Positions 8,934-18,290 of a DNA stretch of 64,000 nucleotides are shown one piece after another. A program made the translations under genes and the position numbers. The DNA is from JBHJHP01 sp042219825 (lineage in GTDB: Bacteria; Bacteroidota; Bacteroidia; Bacteroidales; UBA5342). The notes beneath the pieces are model-generated. The model ran no database searches. It was not told the origin of the DNA and worked only from the letters and a program-made list of their open reading frames with translations. The first letter of the stretch is position 1, and the number at the start of each line of letters is the position of its first letter. Location: contig NZ_JBHJHQ010000001.1 of the NCBI RefSeq assembly GCF_042219825.1, positions 496,001 to 560,000 of the forward strand. Direction: 5' to 3'.

Positions 8934-9718
8934 TACTTCTTATTTTGAAGGTTCTGAATACTTTCACTCATAATTCTGTAAATCTCCTGATAAACCGGGA
9001 CTTCATTCAGTTTTGTCATTTGCTGGTCCATAATATTCCGGTCGAATCGTACGGCAGGACCGGTTTGAGCGTCAGCAGGACGGATTGACATAACTTTTTC
9101 TGCAGTTTCCATAATCAGAGGTTGCAGAAGATCGAACGAAAGATCATTATTTTTAAGCAGGTCTGCAGCTATGGCATACATATGATTTGTGAAATTACAG
9201 GCAAATACAGCCGATATATGTAACATAGCCCGTTGATCAGAGCTTGCTTTTAAGACTTTTTCTGAAAGTTTTTCCGCCAGAGTTATTAATTCATTTTCAA
9301 GATCCGGAGTGTTGGCCTCAACCAGAACCGGTACGATTTTAAAATTAACTTCTCTGGTTTTTGTGAATGTCTGAAAAGGATATAGTACGCCATACTTATC
9401 CGTGTATGGTATAAAAATATCCGATCTTACACTCCCTGCAGTATGAACCAGGAACTTATTTTTCAGGATGTTAAATGAGGCAATTGTGGCTATGGAATCA
9501 TCCTTTGCTGCAATCAGATACAAGTCTGCCTGCTGATTAAGTTGTTCCGGATCAGAAGTGTAGTCGGTATTCAATCGGTTCGCCAGTATCATGGCATTTT
9601 TCTCTGTTCTGCTGTAAACCTGAATAATATTATAACCTATATTTTGCAGATGCAAACCCAGGTGAGTGGCAACATTTCCACTTCCCAATAAAACAATATT
9701 TACAATTTCCCGTTTCAT
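8933..9718 (-). CDS. Rossmann-fold and DUF2520 domain protein
   Basis: 261 residues. The N-terminus has a dinucleotide-binding fold, IVLLGSGNVATHLGLHL, and DLYLIAAKDDSI lies at the end of the nucleotide-binding half. The C-terminal half is the DUF2520 helical domain, with RAMLHISAVFACNFTNHMYAIA as its characteristic core. The arrangement resembles pyrroline-5-carboxylate reductase and F420-dependent oxidoreductases, suggesting an NADP-dependent oxidoreductase, but no substrate is known. It is the first gene of a two-gene operon with kdsC. Confidence 0.85.
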   Translation of the reverse strand: MKREIVNIVLLGSGNVATHLGLHLQNIGYNIIQVYSRTEKNAMILANRLNTDYTSDPEQLNQQADLYLIAAKDDSIATIASFNILKNKFLVHTAGSVRSDIFIPYTDKYGVLYPFQTFTKTREVNFKIVPVLVEANTPDLENELITLAEKLSEKVLKASSDQRAMLHISAVFACNFTNHMYAIAADLLKNNDLSFDLLQPLIMETAEKVMSIRPADAQTGPAVRFDRNIMDQQMTKLNEVPVYQEIYRIMSESIQNLQNKK

Positions 9719-9729
9719 TTTAAGAACCG

Positions 9730-9737
9730 CAAATTTA
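9730..9737 (-). promoter_or_regulatory. Possible -7 element for the DUF2520-kdsC operon
   Basis: On the minus strand this reads TAAATTTG, an exact TAnnTTTG match. It lies 12 bases upstream of the ATG, which would give a very short leader. No -33 TTTG is seen at the right distance. Confidence 0.4.
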
Positions 9738-9867
9738 AAAAGATTTATTGATTAATGCTGTGGTAAGCTTTGGATATAAGAACGACTTTAGATATTGATA
9801 TTTCGTATTGTGTAAGCACAAACATTTTTATAACTTGCGGCTTATTCAAAACGCCTTTGTTTAAGGT

Positions 9868-11484
9868 ATGAATCGATACAATCGCTACCTGATACTTTAT
9901 ATAATCTGTAATCTGTTTATTACATTAAACGGATATGGTAATGAAATGACTAAATATTACCGGAATTATAATTTGCAGCAGGACACATCACTGGTATTAA
10001 AACCGGATACCTTTCTGTTAAGTGATTCAGTAAAGGTTATTCTGAGTCAGATAGACAGCCTTATGGAGGATTCTGCAGCTCAACGGGTCATTCAAAATGC
10101 TAAACCATATATTCCGGGTAAAGATGGTTATATTGTTCCGGATTTGCCTCATTTCGTGGAGTATCCTGATATGTATAATTTCAATTATATTCATAGTAAT
10201 CTTACGTACGATGAACAGCTGAAATTAATATATAAGTCGTGGAAAAAATTTGATGAACACATACATTTTAATGTATATCGCTACAAACCTGTCATTCCGG
10301 GTCTTATATTAAATTATTACGGACTGGATTATGTTACCTATCATAATCTTGAATATCCTGATCTGTGGAAGAAAAAACAGTTGATGCTTGATGTGGATAC
10401 CTTTCCATATAAGCTTGATTCCGTGATGATTGATACAACAGTACAGGTTGAAAATAAAATATGGAACGAGACGAGAACTTTCATAAGTTATGATAATCCT
10501 TCCTATATAGATCTTCATTGGAATCAGCTGCCTGATCCACCAAATATATCGGATACGGTGTACATGCCTTTTATCCGTAACGTGGAACTGGACTATAAGA
10601 ACTTTTCAGGTGAGGAAAGGGATTATGTTAGAAAGATTACTGGTTTTGACCAGATAAAGAATCCGTGGAACGTTAAAGGATATGGGGCCTTACAGGCCAA
10701 TGAAACGTTTACCAAATATTGGGCAAAAGGGGATGAGAGTTCAGTGTCACTCCTTGGTATTGGCAGGTTTGAAGCGGATTATAATAAAAAGAATGTAAAA
10801 TGGGAGAATGAATTTGAGTTAAAACTTGGAGCCATTAAACAGTTCGACAAGGATGAACTGTTCAGGAAAACTGATGACCGGTTAAAACTAAGCTCTAAAC
10901 TTGGTTACAAAGCATTTAAGAGCTGGTATTATACGCTCGATTTTGATTTTCAAACCCAGCTGCTTTACGGATACGATTACAATGGCTCTGAAAGGTCTGA
11001 TCCGATATCGGGTTTCCTTTCTCCGGCTAAAACATACCTTTCAATTGGTTTGGATTATAAGTATAAAAAGAATTTACTTTCTGTGCTGATATCGCCACTT
11101 ACCATGAAAAATACACTGGTTAGTGATACGGCAAAAATTAATGAACAGAAATTCGGGGTGGAAGCCGGAAAACGCTCAAAGACGGAGGCTGGTGCCTATA
11201 TAAAAGCCAACCTAAAATGGAATATCAACAGCGAAATGCATGTGAATTCAAACCTTTATCTCTTCTCTAATTATGTCAAAAATCCGCAAAATATTGATGT
11301 TGACTGGGAAGGTGAATATGAATATAAGTTTAGCCATGTTTTTTCTCTTAGATTCTACGTAAATTTAAAGTACGATGATGAAGAGAAAATTTACATCGGA
11401 GATGATAGTTCAGGTAACAAGATATATTCCAAAAGAATACAGATTAAGCAGTTGACGAGTGTGGGCTTTTCATACAGATTTTAA
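9868..11484 (+). CDS. DUF3078 outer-membrane beta-barrel protein
   Basis: 538 residues. A hydrophobic N-terminal segment (about 6-23) is a probable signal peptide. Residues 25-260 are a soluble region I do not recognise. From about 265 the sequence matches DUF3078: NPWNVKGYGALQANETFTKYW, followed by alternating hydrophobic and polar strands rich in tyrosine and tryptophan. It ends with SVGFSYRF, an aromatic C-terminus typical of outer-membrane barrels. The long N-terminal extension is unusual for DUF3078 proteins. Its stop overlaps the next start (TAATG). Function is unknown; the partners suggest an envelope role. Confidence 0.8.
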   Translation: MNRYNRYLILYIICNLFITLNGYGNEMTKYYRNYNLQQDTSLVLKPDTFLLSDSVKVILSQIDSLMEDSAAQRVIQNAKPYIPGKDGYIVPDLPHFVEYPDMYNFNYIHSNLTYDEQLKLIYKSWKKFDEHIHFNVYRYKPVIPGLILNYYGLDYVTYHNLEYPDLWKKKQLMLDVDTFPYKLDSVMIDTTVQVENKIWNETRTFISYDNPSYIDLHWNQLPDPPNISDTVYMPFIRNVELDYKNFSGEERDYVRKITGFDQIKNPWNVKGYGALQANETFTKYWAKGDESSVSLLGIGRFEADYNKKNVKWENEFELKLGAIKQFDKDELFRKTDDRLKLSSKLGYKAFKSWYYTLDFDFQTQLLYGYDYNGSERSDPISGFLSPAKTYLSIGLDYKYKKNLLSVLISPLTMKNTLVSDTAKINEQKFGVEAGKRSKTEAGAYIKANLKWNINSEMHVNSNLYLFSNYVKNPQNIDVDWEGEYEYKFSHVFSLRFYVNLKYDDEEKIYIGDDSSGNKIYSKRIQIKQLTSVGFSYRF

Positions 11485-12542
11485 TGCGGATATTATTTGA
11501 TATAGGACATCCTTCGTTTGTGCATCTGTTTGTGAAACCGGCTCGACAGGCTATTTCATCAGGACACGATGTATTGTTTTCATACAGGAATAAAGACCGG
11601 TGTGATGAATTACTGGCTGTGTTTAATCTTCCTTCTTTAGAAACGGGAAAACACTATACATCAAAGGCGGGTAAATTAACAGGCCTTTTTATAAATTCCT
11701 GGCATTTGTTCCGTGTGATCCGGAAGTTTAAACCTGATATTATTTTAAGTGGAGCATCTCCGTATGCATCTTTAGCATGCGGCATAACCGGTAAGAAACA
11801 CTTTGTTTTTGATGATACGGAAAACAGAGAGCAGGTTATGTTTTACAGGCTGGGGTCAACCCTAATATTTACGCCTGAACCATTTCTACTGCATCTTGGC
11901 AATAAACATGTTAAATATCCGGGGTTACATGAGCTTTCGTATCTGCCTGGAAATATTATAACGAATGCCAAACCGAAAGACAAACCAACTGTGTTCTTTA
12001 GGTTTGTTTCGTGGAATGCCACGCACGATTTTTTCCGAAATGGTTTGTCCGTAAACCAAAAGATAAAACTTGTGGAACATTTTAAAAATAATGCAGATAT
12101 CATAATTTCATCCGAACAGACCTTGCCATCTGAGCTTACAAAGTATAGATATAATGGGCCGGTGGAAAAGATTCATGAAACATTGCAAACAGTAGATTTA
12201 TTTATCGGTGAAAGTGCAACTATGGCGAGTGAAGCAGCCTGTTTAAATGTTCCTGCCATATATTGTGATCCTGTGGGACGAAGTTATACAGACAGATTGG
12301 AAATGGATTATCAACTTGTTTATAACTTCAGGTGCGGTGAATCAGCCCTTGGTAATGTGATAAATAAAGCTGATGAACTGCTGAAGTCTAAAAATGAGCA
12401 GAATAATTACAAAGATTTCTCAAGGGATTATATTAATTTAAGCGCCTTTATTTACTGGCTTATTGAAAATTCAAATCTGGAAAATTTAAAAGAGGTACTT
12501 TTAAAAAAAGAATTCTTTAAACAATTTAAAGGCATTGGTTAA
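11484..12542 (+). CDS. DUF354 family protein (glycosyltransferase-B-like)
   Basis: 352 residues. The opening MRILFDIGHPSFVHLF and the block KPDIILSGASPYASLA are diagnostic of DUF354, whose fold resembles GT-B glycosyltransferases and UDP-GlcNAc 2-epimerases. A later motif, LFIGESATMASEAACLNVPAI, corresponds to the sugar-nucleotide site of that superfamily. The start overlaps the stop of the DUF3078 gene, and its end overlaps the FemAB-like gene by 8 bases. The context suggests surface polysaccharide or lipid modification, but the substrate is unknown. Confidence 0.82.
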   Translation: MRILFDIGHPSFVHLFVKPARQAISSGHDVLFSYRNKDRCDELLAVFNLPSLETGKHYTSKAGKLTGLFINSWHLFRVIRKFKPDIILSGASPYASLACGITGKKHFVFDDTENREQVMFYRLGSTLIFTPEPFLLHLGNKHVKYPGLHELSYLPGNIITNAKPKDKPTVFFRFVSWNATHDFFRNGLSVNQKIKLVEHFKNNADIIISSEQTLPSELTKYRYNGPVEKIHETLQTVDLFIGESATMASEAACLNVPAIYCDPVGRSYTDRLEMDYQLVYNFRCGESALGNVINKADELLKSKNEQNNYKDFSRDYINLSAFIYWLIENSNLENLKEVLLKKEFFKQFKGIG

Positions 12543-13536
12543 ACAATACGAAAATATTATTCCTGATGAAGCAGAGAAAGAGATTCTGTCTTTTTTGCAA
12601 AGCGAATCGCCGGAATCTGTGTTCCATTACCCGCTGATCTTCAATTTATATTCTTTGACAAAAGGATACAATCCCGTGTATTTTGTACATTATACCGATG
12701 ACAGAATTGACGGATTGATGCTGGTTGTCATTATCAGATCATATTTTTTATGGCAGTTTGGAAGACGGGCATTGGTAATGCAAAGTCCTGTCATAAAATC
12801 GGCGAGAGAAGAGGTATTACAGGATTTACTGGTTGAATTTAAATCTGCGTATAGCGATAAAGTATTTTATACTGAATTCAGAAACTGTAAAAAGGATGAA
12901 AAGCTGGATAGAACATTGTCAGAATTCAATTTTGTGCCTCAGGAAAGAATTAATCTATATATAGATTTTGGTTCTTTCGATACATTTCAAAACCTGAGTG
13001 AGTCGAAGCAGCGACAGATAAATAAGGGGCTGGACGCAGGTGTAACAGTAGAACCTTTTGCAGATATTTATGAATTAAACACCTTTTATGGTATCCTCAG
13101 GGAATTGTATAAGCATAAGGTGAGAAAGCCATTACCGGATAAAAGTTTCTTTGTTTCTGCTTATCGGCTTGGCAGACATAATGATTGCATTCAGACTCTG
13201 GCAATTAAATACGACAGAATGGTGATCGGTGGAATTCTTTTGGCCGGAAACCCCGGTAAAACATATTATGAATGGTACATTGGAGGATTACACCAAACGT
13301 ATAAACACTTGTTTCCGAGTGTTATGGCAACGTGGGGAGGAATTCAGAAAGCCGGGGAATTGAAGGCTGAAAGGTTTGATTTTATGGGAGGTGGAATACC
13401 AGATGTTCCATATGGAGTAAGGGACTTCAAAGCGCGGTTTGGTAGCGAAGAGGAGATTAACTACCGCTGGAAATGGACAAAATATCCGGTTGCCCTTAAG
13501 CTCGCGAGACGAATATTTAAGATTTTAAAGTTCTGA
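12535..13536 (+). CDS. FemAB-like / GNAT-fold aminoacyl or acyl transferase, TTG start
   Basis: 333 residues of the FemAB/BioF2-like acetyltransferase group, which has a duplicated GNAT fold. Features are an N-terminal half ending in NLSESKQRQINKGL, the block FYGILRELYKHKVRKPLPD, then GGILLAGNPGKTYYEWYIGG, and FDFMGGGIPDVPYGVRDFKARFG near the end. No ATG fits upstream, and the TTG at 12535 overlaps the preceding gene by 8 bases. Relatives attach amino acids or acyl groups to peptidoglycan or exopolysaccharide. Next to a DUF354 protein, an envelope glycan modification is plausible. The true substrate is not visible. Confidence 0.78.
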   Translation: MVKQYENIIPDEAEKEILSFLQSESPESVFHYPLIFNLYSLTKGYNPVYFVHYTDDRIDGLMLVVIIRSYFLWQFGRRALVMQSPVIKSAREEVLQDLLVEFKSAYSDKVFYTEFRNCKKDEKLDRTLSEFNFVPQERINLYIDFGSFDTFQNLSESKQRQINKGLDAGVTVEPFADIYELNTFYGILRELYKHKVRKPLPDKSFFVSAYRLGRHNDCIQTLAIKYDRMVIGGILLAGNPGKTYYEWYIGGLHQTYKHLFPSVMATWGGIQKAGELKAERFDFMGGGIPDVPYGVRDFKARFGSEEEINYRWKWTKYPVALKLARRIFKILKF

Positions 13537-13552
13537 GTCAAAAATATAATAA

Positions 13553-14293
13553 ATGAATAATACTATTTTGAATCACAGATCCATCAGGAAATACAGCGAA
13601 AAGCAGATAGGAGAGGAGTTACTCAATACCATTCTTGAAGCCGGTTGCAGGGCATCAACAACGGGTAATATGCAGGTGTACAGCATTGTTGTAACAAAAT
13701 CTCAGGAGGTAAAAGAAAAATTGTCTCCCTGTCACTTTAATCAGCCGATGATAAAAAATGCACCGGTAGTCCTGACTTTTTGCGCAGATTTTAACCGCTT
13801 CAATAAATGGTGTAAAATAAATAATGCTGAACCGGGATATGATAATTTTCTGTCGTTTATGACAGCGGCAATTGATGCATTACTTGTGGCACAGAATGTT
13901 TGTGTGGCTGCAGAAGACAAAGGGTTGGGTATTTGTTATCTGGGAACAACAACTTATACTGCTCAGCAGATTATTGAAGTGTTGAACTTACCCAAGGGTG
14001 TTGTTCCTGTTACGACTGTAACTATTGGATGGCCCGATGAAAACCCTGAACAAACTGATCGTTTGCCACTGGAAGCAGTTGTGCATGAAGAAATTTATCA
14101 TGACTATTCTGAAGAACAAATTCACGAATTTTATGTGTTTAAAGAATCGCTTTCTGAAAACAAAAGATTTGTGGATGAAAATAAAAAAGAAACCCTCGCG
14201 CAGGTATTCACAGACGTGCGTTACAAAAAAGCCGATAATGAGCTATTTTCTGGTTTACTGCTCGATGTGCTTCAGAAACAAGGGTTTATGTAA
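13553..14293 (+). CDS. Nitroreductase-family FMN oxidoreductase
   Basis: 246 residues. It begins with the typical HRSIRKYSEKQIGEELLNTI, whose arginines bind the FMN phosphate, followed by STTGNMQVYSIVVT and the hallmark GLGICYLGTTTY and VTIGWPDENP blocks. These fit the NfsA/FrxA-like branch, which has an extended C-terminus. Such enzymes reduce nitro compounds or quinones with NAD(P)H; the physiological substrate is usually unknown. It lies 16 bases after the FemAB-like gene and could be the last gene of that operon. Confidence 0.87.
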   Translation: MNNTILNHRSIRKYSEKQIGEELLNTILEAGCRASTTGNMQVYSIVVTKSQEVKEKLSPCHFNQPMIKNAPVVLTFCADFNRFNKWCKINNAEPGYDNFLSFMTAAIDALLVAQNVCVAAEDKGLGICYLGTTTYTAQQIIEVLNLPKGVVPVTTVTIGWPDENPEQTDRLPLEAVVHEEIYHDYSEEQIHEFYVFKESLSENKRFVDENKKETLAQVFTDVRYKKADNELFSGLLLDVLQKQGFM

Positions 14294-14373
14294 GCCTTTT
14301 CTATTGAAAAAATTATACTTAACTTAAAGTTTTATTCATTATTGTTTCCAAAGTAAAAAATTAATGTAAATAA

Positions 14374-14404
14374 TTTGTAAATTAAAAGAGTTTGTTTATC
14401 TTTG
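14374..14404 (+). promoter_or_regulatory. Bacteroidota sigma-ABfr-type promoter
   Basis: TTTG at 14374-14377 and TATCTTTG at 14397-14404 are separated by exactly 19 bases, matching the -33/-7 consensus. The predicted start of transcription is about 30 bases ahead of the lipoprotein ATG at 14444. Confidence 0.75.
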
Positions 14405-14443
14405 TGATAACATTATGTTATAATATTGTTAAAATCATTAGAG

Positions 14444-15739
14444 ATGAAGAACTTAATTTACTTTCTGTTACTAATTTTTGGAGGCGTGCTGGTAGCATCC
14501 TGTGAAAAGCAGGAGGATCCGGTTGTCTCTTTTGGTGAATATTCTGATATAGTGGTAAATGGAGAAGGTGAATTTTCTTCAAGTATTAATTATCAGGGAG
14601 TTGAGGTTCCTTTTACACAGTATTATGACGATACACAGGTGCAGTTGAAAAGTGTAAAAGTTTCAATTGAAAACTTTTTACTGGAATCAACTGTGAACTC
14701 TCCGGTTATTAACGGTGAAATGTTAAGTGCAAGTTATGTTAAGGTGTTCAAGGTTAACTCTGAAGTGAAAGCTTACGTTACTTACAACCTTAGTGGATCT
14801 GCACACGGTGGTGCTTTAGTAGTACTGGATCTGACTGATTCAGAAAATCCATCAATTGTGAATGAAATCTTGTTTAATGATATTGATATCAACGTGTGTG
14901 AAGTTTATCATGCCGGTAAACTTATGTGGTTGGGTGGATCTTCATTTAAAAAGGGAGCTGTGATAATACCTGTTGAACTTGATAATAAGGGTGATGTAGT
15001 TGCAGATTCAGGTAGTGCCCTTACATTAGATATTATTACTATTAAAAATGTAGCATCTGTAAATGGTATTAAAGAAGCAGGTGACTGGTTAATGGTGACA
15101 GCAGGAAATTCTGGTGGTGGAACGTTTGCCCTTAATTTTAAGAAAGGCTATCGTGATGATGGAACAGATTATTTCTCAAACGCTAAATTTTCAGCTACCA
15201 ACGGTTATACCATGGGAAAATTCCATGTATCACTTGAAGGTGGTAAAGACGCAAAACTTCATGTTTATAGAATAGGTGTCAATGATACTGAGAATGAAAC
15301 AGTCATTTCTTTAGGTTCATTATACCATAATGTTGCTAACGAGGCTGACATGTATTCGGGTAAAGCAACTTGTTTTATGGAAAATGATTCCCGCTATTGT
15401 TATGTTTCAATGGGGGCCAGCGGATTTGTGGCTGTTGACATATTTGAACAAATGGTAGTATTGCAGTCTTCTCCTAAATTGTTAAATCACGGAAATACCA
15501 ATGGAATAAGCGTGGATGATGAATATATTTACCTTGCTAACGGTGCTGACGGACTGGTTGTATGTAAAAAGCCGACTATAACCTATGGTGAGGATCCCGT
15601 TATTGTTGAACCGCTTTACGTTTGGGATGAAGATATTGAAGATGCATCTGCAAACTATGTTACTGTTCAGGATGAATACATTTTTGTGGCAAAAGGAACA
15701 CAGGGCGGATTAAAAATTATAAAAAGATTATTCGAGTAA
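14444..15739 (+). CDS. Predicted lipoprotein with beta-propeller-like repeats
   Basis: 431 residues from the ATG at 14444. A TTG 18 bases upstream is open but would add residues ahead of a good signal peptide, so it was not used. The signal ends LVASC, a lipobox. The rest is beta-rich, with repeated units of the type alternating valine/tyrosine strands plus a loop (YVKVFKVNSEVKAYVTYNL, ISVDDEYIYLANGADGLVV, VTVQDEYIFVAKGTQGGLK), resembling LVIVD-type propeller proteins. No catalytic residues are recognised. It is transcribed alone between a good promoter and a strong terminator. Function is unknown; surface exposure is likely. Confidence 0.72.
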   Translation: MKNLIYFLLLIFGGVLVASCEKQEDPVVSFGEYSDIVVNGEGEFSSSINYQGVEVPFTQYYDDTQVQLKSVKVSIENFLLESTVNSPVINGEMLSASYVKVFKVNSEVKAYVTYNLSGSAHGGALVVLDLTDSENPSIVNEILFNDIDINVCEVYHAGKLMWLGGSSFKKGAVIIPVELDNKGDVVADSGSALTLDIITIKNVASVNGIKEAGDWLMVTAGNSGGGTFALNFKKGYRDDGTDYFSNAKFSATNGYTMGKFHVSLEGGKDAKLHVYRIGVNDTENETVISLGSLYHNVANEADMYSGKATCFMENDSRYCYVSMGASGFVAVDIFEQMVVLQSSPKLLNHGNTNGISVDDEYIYLANGADGLVVCKKPTITYGEDPVIVEPLYVWDEDIEDASANYVTVQDEYIFVAKGTQGGLKIIKRLFE

Positions 15740-15792
15740 TATAAAAATATAGCTTAATGCGATTATTAAGCTCAGTAGGTCAACAAACAGAG

Positions 15793-15823
15793 AAAAAGGC
15801 TACACAGCGGTGTAGCCTTTTTT
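15793..15823 (+). terminator. Rho-independent terminator
   Basis: A 13-bp perfect stem, AAAAAGGCTACAC paired with GTGTAGCCTTTTT, has a 4-base loop (AGCG). The A-rich and T-rich arms mean it could act on both strands. Confidence 0.92.
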
Positions 15824-15942
15824 ATTTTATACAGTTTATGTTTTTGAACTTCGTTAATTGTAGCTACTTTTGAAAGGATAGTAATTTAACTGTTCACATA
15901 CATGAATCAGTTTTCCTGCGTTATTATTTGAAACAAACCCAC

Positions 15943-17232
15943 ATGAAATATCTCGTAGTCAGTAGTTTTTTAGCATTTATTGTTTTTTCAGGTTTTGCTC
16001 AGTCACGTGATTCGCTGAACCTGTATATGATAAAAGGTGAATACAGAAGCGTTATTGAACTTCTGGATCAGAAACCTGATCTGAATAGAATAGAAATTTC
16101 TTATCTGGCTTATGCTCTTGATAAGACCGGTTCATCGCAAAAAGCTGCCGGGAAGCTGACAGAATATATTACCGATAATGGTTTTAATACTGAACTGGGC
16201 TTACAATTGGCAGATATATGTTATGAAGCAGGCTATCTGGATCAGTCATTGAAATATTATGAAATGGTTATTCGGTCAGATTCATCGATGACCAGAACAT
16301 ATTTACCTCTTGCCAGCCTCTACCTCACATTCGATAAGAATTACAATGCAATCAAGCTCTTAAGGTTTGCACATCAGCAGGATTCTTTAAATGTGCAGTA
16401 TATGATACGGTTATCTGATGCTTATATCGCCTCCAAGCGTTTAAGAAATGCAGACGAGATACTCCGAAAAGCTTATACTGCTGATCCTGAAAATTTAAAA
16501 GTGCAGCGTGGTCTGGTTAAGATTAATTATAATTTGGGAAATCTGGCGTTTGTTCAGGAGATATGTAAGAAAGGTATGGATAAATATCCTTATGATTATT
16601 TCTTCTATTACTTCGATGGAATGACGTTTTACAAAGGAGGCGATTTTAAGAGTGCGGCGTATTTTCTTGAAAAAGCTTATAAAAGGAATACTTCTGATGA
16701 TAACATTAAAAAGTATCTCGGAATAGCATATTTTAAAACAGAGCAGTATGATAAATCCATCGGTTTATTGAAACGGTATATAAGTGATAATGAGAATTCA
16801 GCCGATGTAGCTTTCTTTCTGGGGTGTGCATTGAGTTATACCGGTGATAATGTTTTGGCTTTGCCTTATCTGCAAAAGGCTATGGATTTGCTGACACCTG
16901 AGGATAAGGTAATCGCAGAGCTTTATCTGCAAATGGGCATAAGTAACAGGGCATTGAAATTATATGATTTGGCAGAACAGAAATTTGATAAAGCGTTGGA
17001 AGCCGATTCAACGCAGGCTGTGCTTGCATTGTTTTATCTTGGATCAATGTACGACTTTGATTTGGACAATAAAAAGCAGGCAAAGCTGTATTATCAACAG
17101 TTTATTGATTTCCTGGATCGAAGTGGTAAGAAAGTATCCGAGAATAACGCAACGTATCAAGGTGCAGCTGAACGTCGTATCACGGCAATAACTGAGGAGT
17201 TGTTTTTTAAGGAAGGCATTGAGGATGAATGA
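15943..17232 (+). CDS. Exported tetratricopeptide-repeat protein
   Basis: 429 residues from the ATG at 15943; the TTG at 15928 is less likely because the signal peptide starts at MKYLVVSSFLAFIVFSGFAQS. The mature part is a continuous array of TPR helices, about ten units, with clear examples GLQLADICYEAGYLDQSLKYY, YLGIAYFKTEQYDKSIGLLKRY and FLGCALSYTGDNVLALPYLQ. TPR arrays serve as protein-binding scaffolds. It is the first gene of a tight operon: its stop overlaps the next start, and yigZ follows. Its partner is unknown. Confidence 0.82.
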   Translation: MKYLVVSSFLAFIVFSGFAQSRDSLNLYMIKGEYRSVIELLDQKPDLNRIEISYLAYALDKTGSSQKAAGKLTEYITDNGFNTELGLQLADICYEAGYLDQSLKYYEMVIRSDSSMTRTYLPLASLYLTFDKNYNAIKLLRFAHQQDSLNVQYMIRLSDAYIASKRLRNADEILRKAYTADPENLKVQRGLVKINYNLGNLAFVQEICKKGMDKYPYDYFFYYFDGMTFYKGGDFKSAAYFLEKAYKRNTSDDNIKKYLGIAYFKTEQYDKSIGLLKRYISDNENSADVAFFLGCALSYTGDNVLALPYLQKAMDLLTPEDKVIAELYLQMGISNRALKLYDLAEQKFDKALEADSTQAVLALFYLGSMYDFDLDNKKQAKLYYQQFIDFLDRSGKKVSENNATYQGAAERRITAITEELFFKEGIEDE

Positions 17233-17656
17233 ATACTGGCTTTACGGAATAATTATATTACTCGTAGTACTTTCGTTTTATTTGTTCAGGCTTGTGTTCA
17301 ATCAGTATCGGTTGAACCAGAGGCAGAAAAAGCGGATGAAACTCGGGAAGAAGCTTGAAGCTAAGGCTCAGAAAGTTCTTTCACGTAAAGGGTTTAAAAA
17401 TATTCGGTATCAGAAACAATATAATTATAAACTGATTGAGGATGGTAGTCAAAAAGTAATTAAGATCATTCCAGATTTTACGGCAACCAGGCATGGAAAA
17501 TTTTGTGTGATTGAAGTTAAGACAGGTCAGTCGGCACCATCGGTTTATAATGAATCAACTCGCCGGCAATTGCTGGAATACAATTTTGTACTGAAGCCGG
17601 ATCGTCTGTATTTGCTGGATATGGGTAGACAGCAACTTAAAGAAATACGGTTTTAG
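17225..17656 (+). CDS. Membrane-anchored PD-(D/E)XK nuclease-fold protein
   Basis: 143 residues from the ATG at 17225, which overlaps the TPR stop by 8 bases and has GAGG directly in front. One N-terminal transmembrane helix (about 6-26) is followed by a basic linker. The remaining about 100 residues carry the pattern of a PD-(D/E)XK nuclease: a helix with Glu45, then PDF (Asp84), then IEVKTG (Glu97, Lys99) and a helix with RRQLLEY. These residues would form a metal-dependent phosphodiesterase site. Similar domains occur in restriction enzymes, Holliday-junction resolvases and VRR-type nucleases; a membrane tether is unusual. The assignment is by motif only and activity is inferred. Confidence 0.65.
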   Translation: MNEYWLYGIIILLVVLSFYLFRLVFNQYRLNQRQKKRMKLGKKLEAKAQKVLSRKGFKNIRYQKQYNYKLIEDGSQKVIKIIPDFTATRHGKFCVIEVKTGQSAPSVYNESTRRQLLEYNFVLKPDRLYLLDMGRQQLKEIRF

Positions 17657-18259
17657 ATGATAAAAGATACATTCAGAACGATCGCAACACATTCCGAAGG
17701 ATTGTATAAAGAAAAAGGTAGCAAATTTATTGCTCATGCTCATCCTGTTGATTCTGAGAATGAAATAAAGGAATTAATTGAACAATACCGGAAAACATTT
17801 TATGATGCACGTCATGTATGTTATGCCTACAGGTTAGGTCCCGAAGGCGAACAGTATCGTCATAATGATGACGGTGAACCATCGGGAACCGCAGGTAAAC
17901 CAATTTATGGTCAGCTTCTCTCTTTTGATATAACAGATGTTTTGATCGTTGTAATTCGTTATTTCGGCGGTATCAAGCTTGGAGTTAGTGGTTTGATAAA
18001 TGCTTACAAACTTGCTGCGCAGGATGCTTTAGCTCAGGCTGAAATCAAAGAGTGTATTGTTACAGTTTTGTACCGGTTAATGTTCGAATATCCTTTAATG
18101 AACGATGTTATGCGATTATTGAAAGAAGAAAATCCTGAAATTAAGACCCAGGTATTCGAACTGGCCTGTACTATTGATATTGCCATTCGTTTAAGTGAAG
18201 AGGTAAAAGTTATCTCCAGAATGCAGCAACTGTATGGCTTAAAGATTGAAAAATTGTGA
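17657..18259 (+). CDS. yigZ: YigZ / IMPACT family protein
   Basis: 200 residues. The N-terminal UPF0029 (IMPACT) domain carries the standard blocks KGSKFIAHAHPV, DARHVCYAYRLG, NDDGEPSGTAGKPI and VIRYFGGIKLGVSGLINAY. The shorter C-terminal domain (about 135-200) is the ferredoxin-like fold seen in bacterial YigZ. Eukaryotic IMPACT regulates GCN2; the bacterial role is poorly defined but may involve ribosomes or nucleic acid. The start follows directly on the stop of the nuclease-fold gene with no gap. It converges with the heptose kinase gene. Confidence 0.92.
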   Translation: MIKDTFRTIATHSEGLYKEKGSKFIAHAHPVDSENEIKELIEQYRKTFYDARHVCYAYRLGPEGEQYRHNDDGEPSGTAGKPIYGQLLSFDITDVLIVVIRYFGGIKLGVSGLINAYKLAAQDALAQAEIKECIVTVLYRLMFEYPLMNDVMRLLKEENPEIKTQVFELACTIDIAIRLSEEVKVISRMQQLYGLKIEKL

Positions 18260-18290
18260 AATAGTCCTCCTTCGTAAAAAGTGAGTTGTG

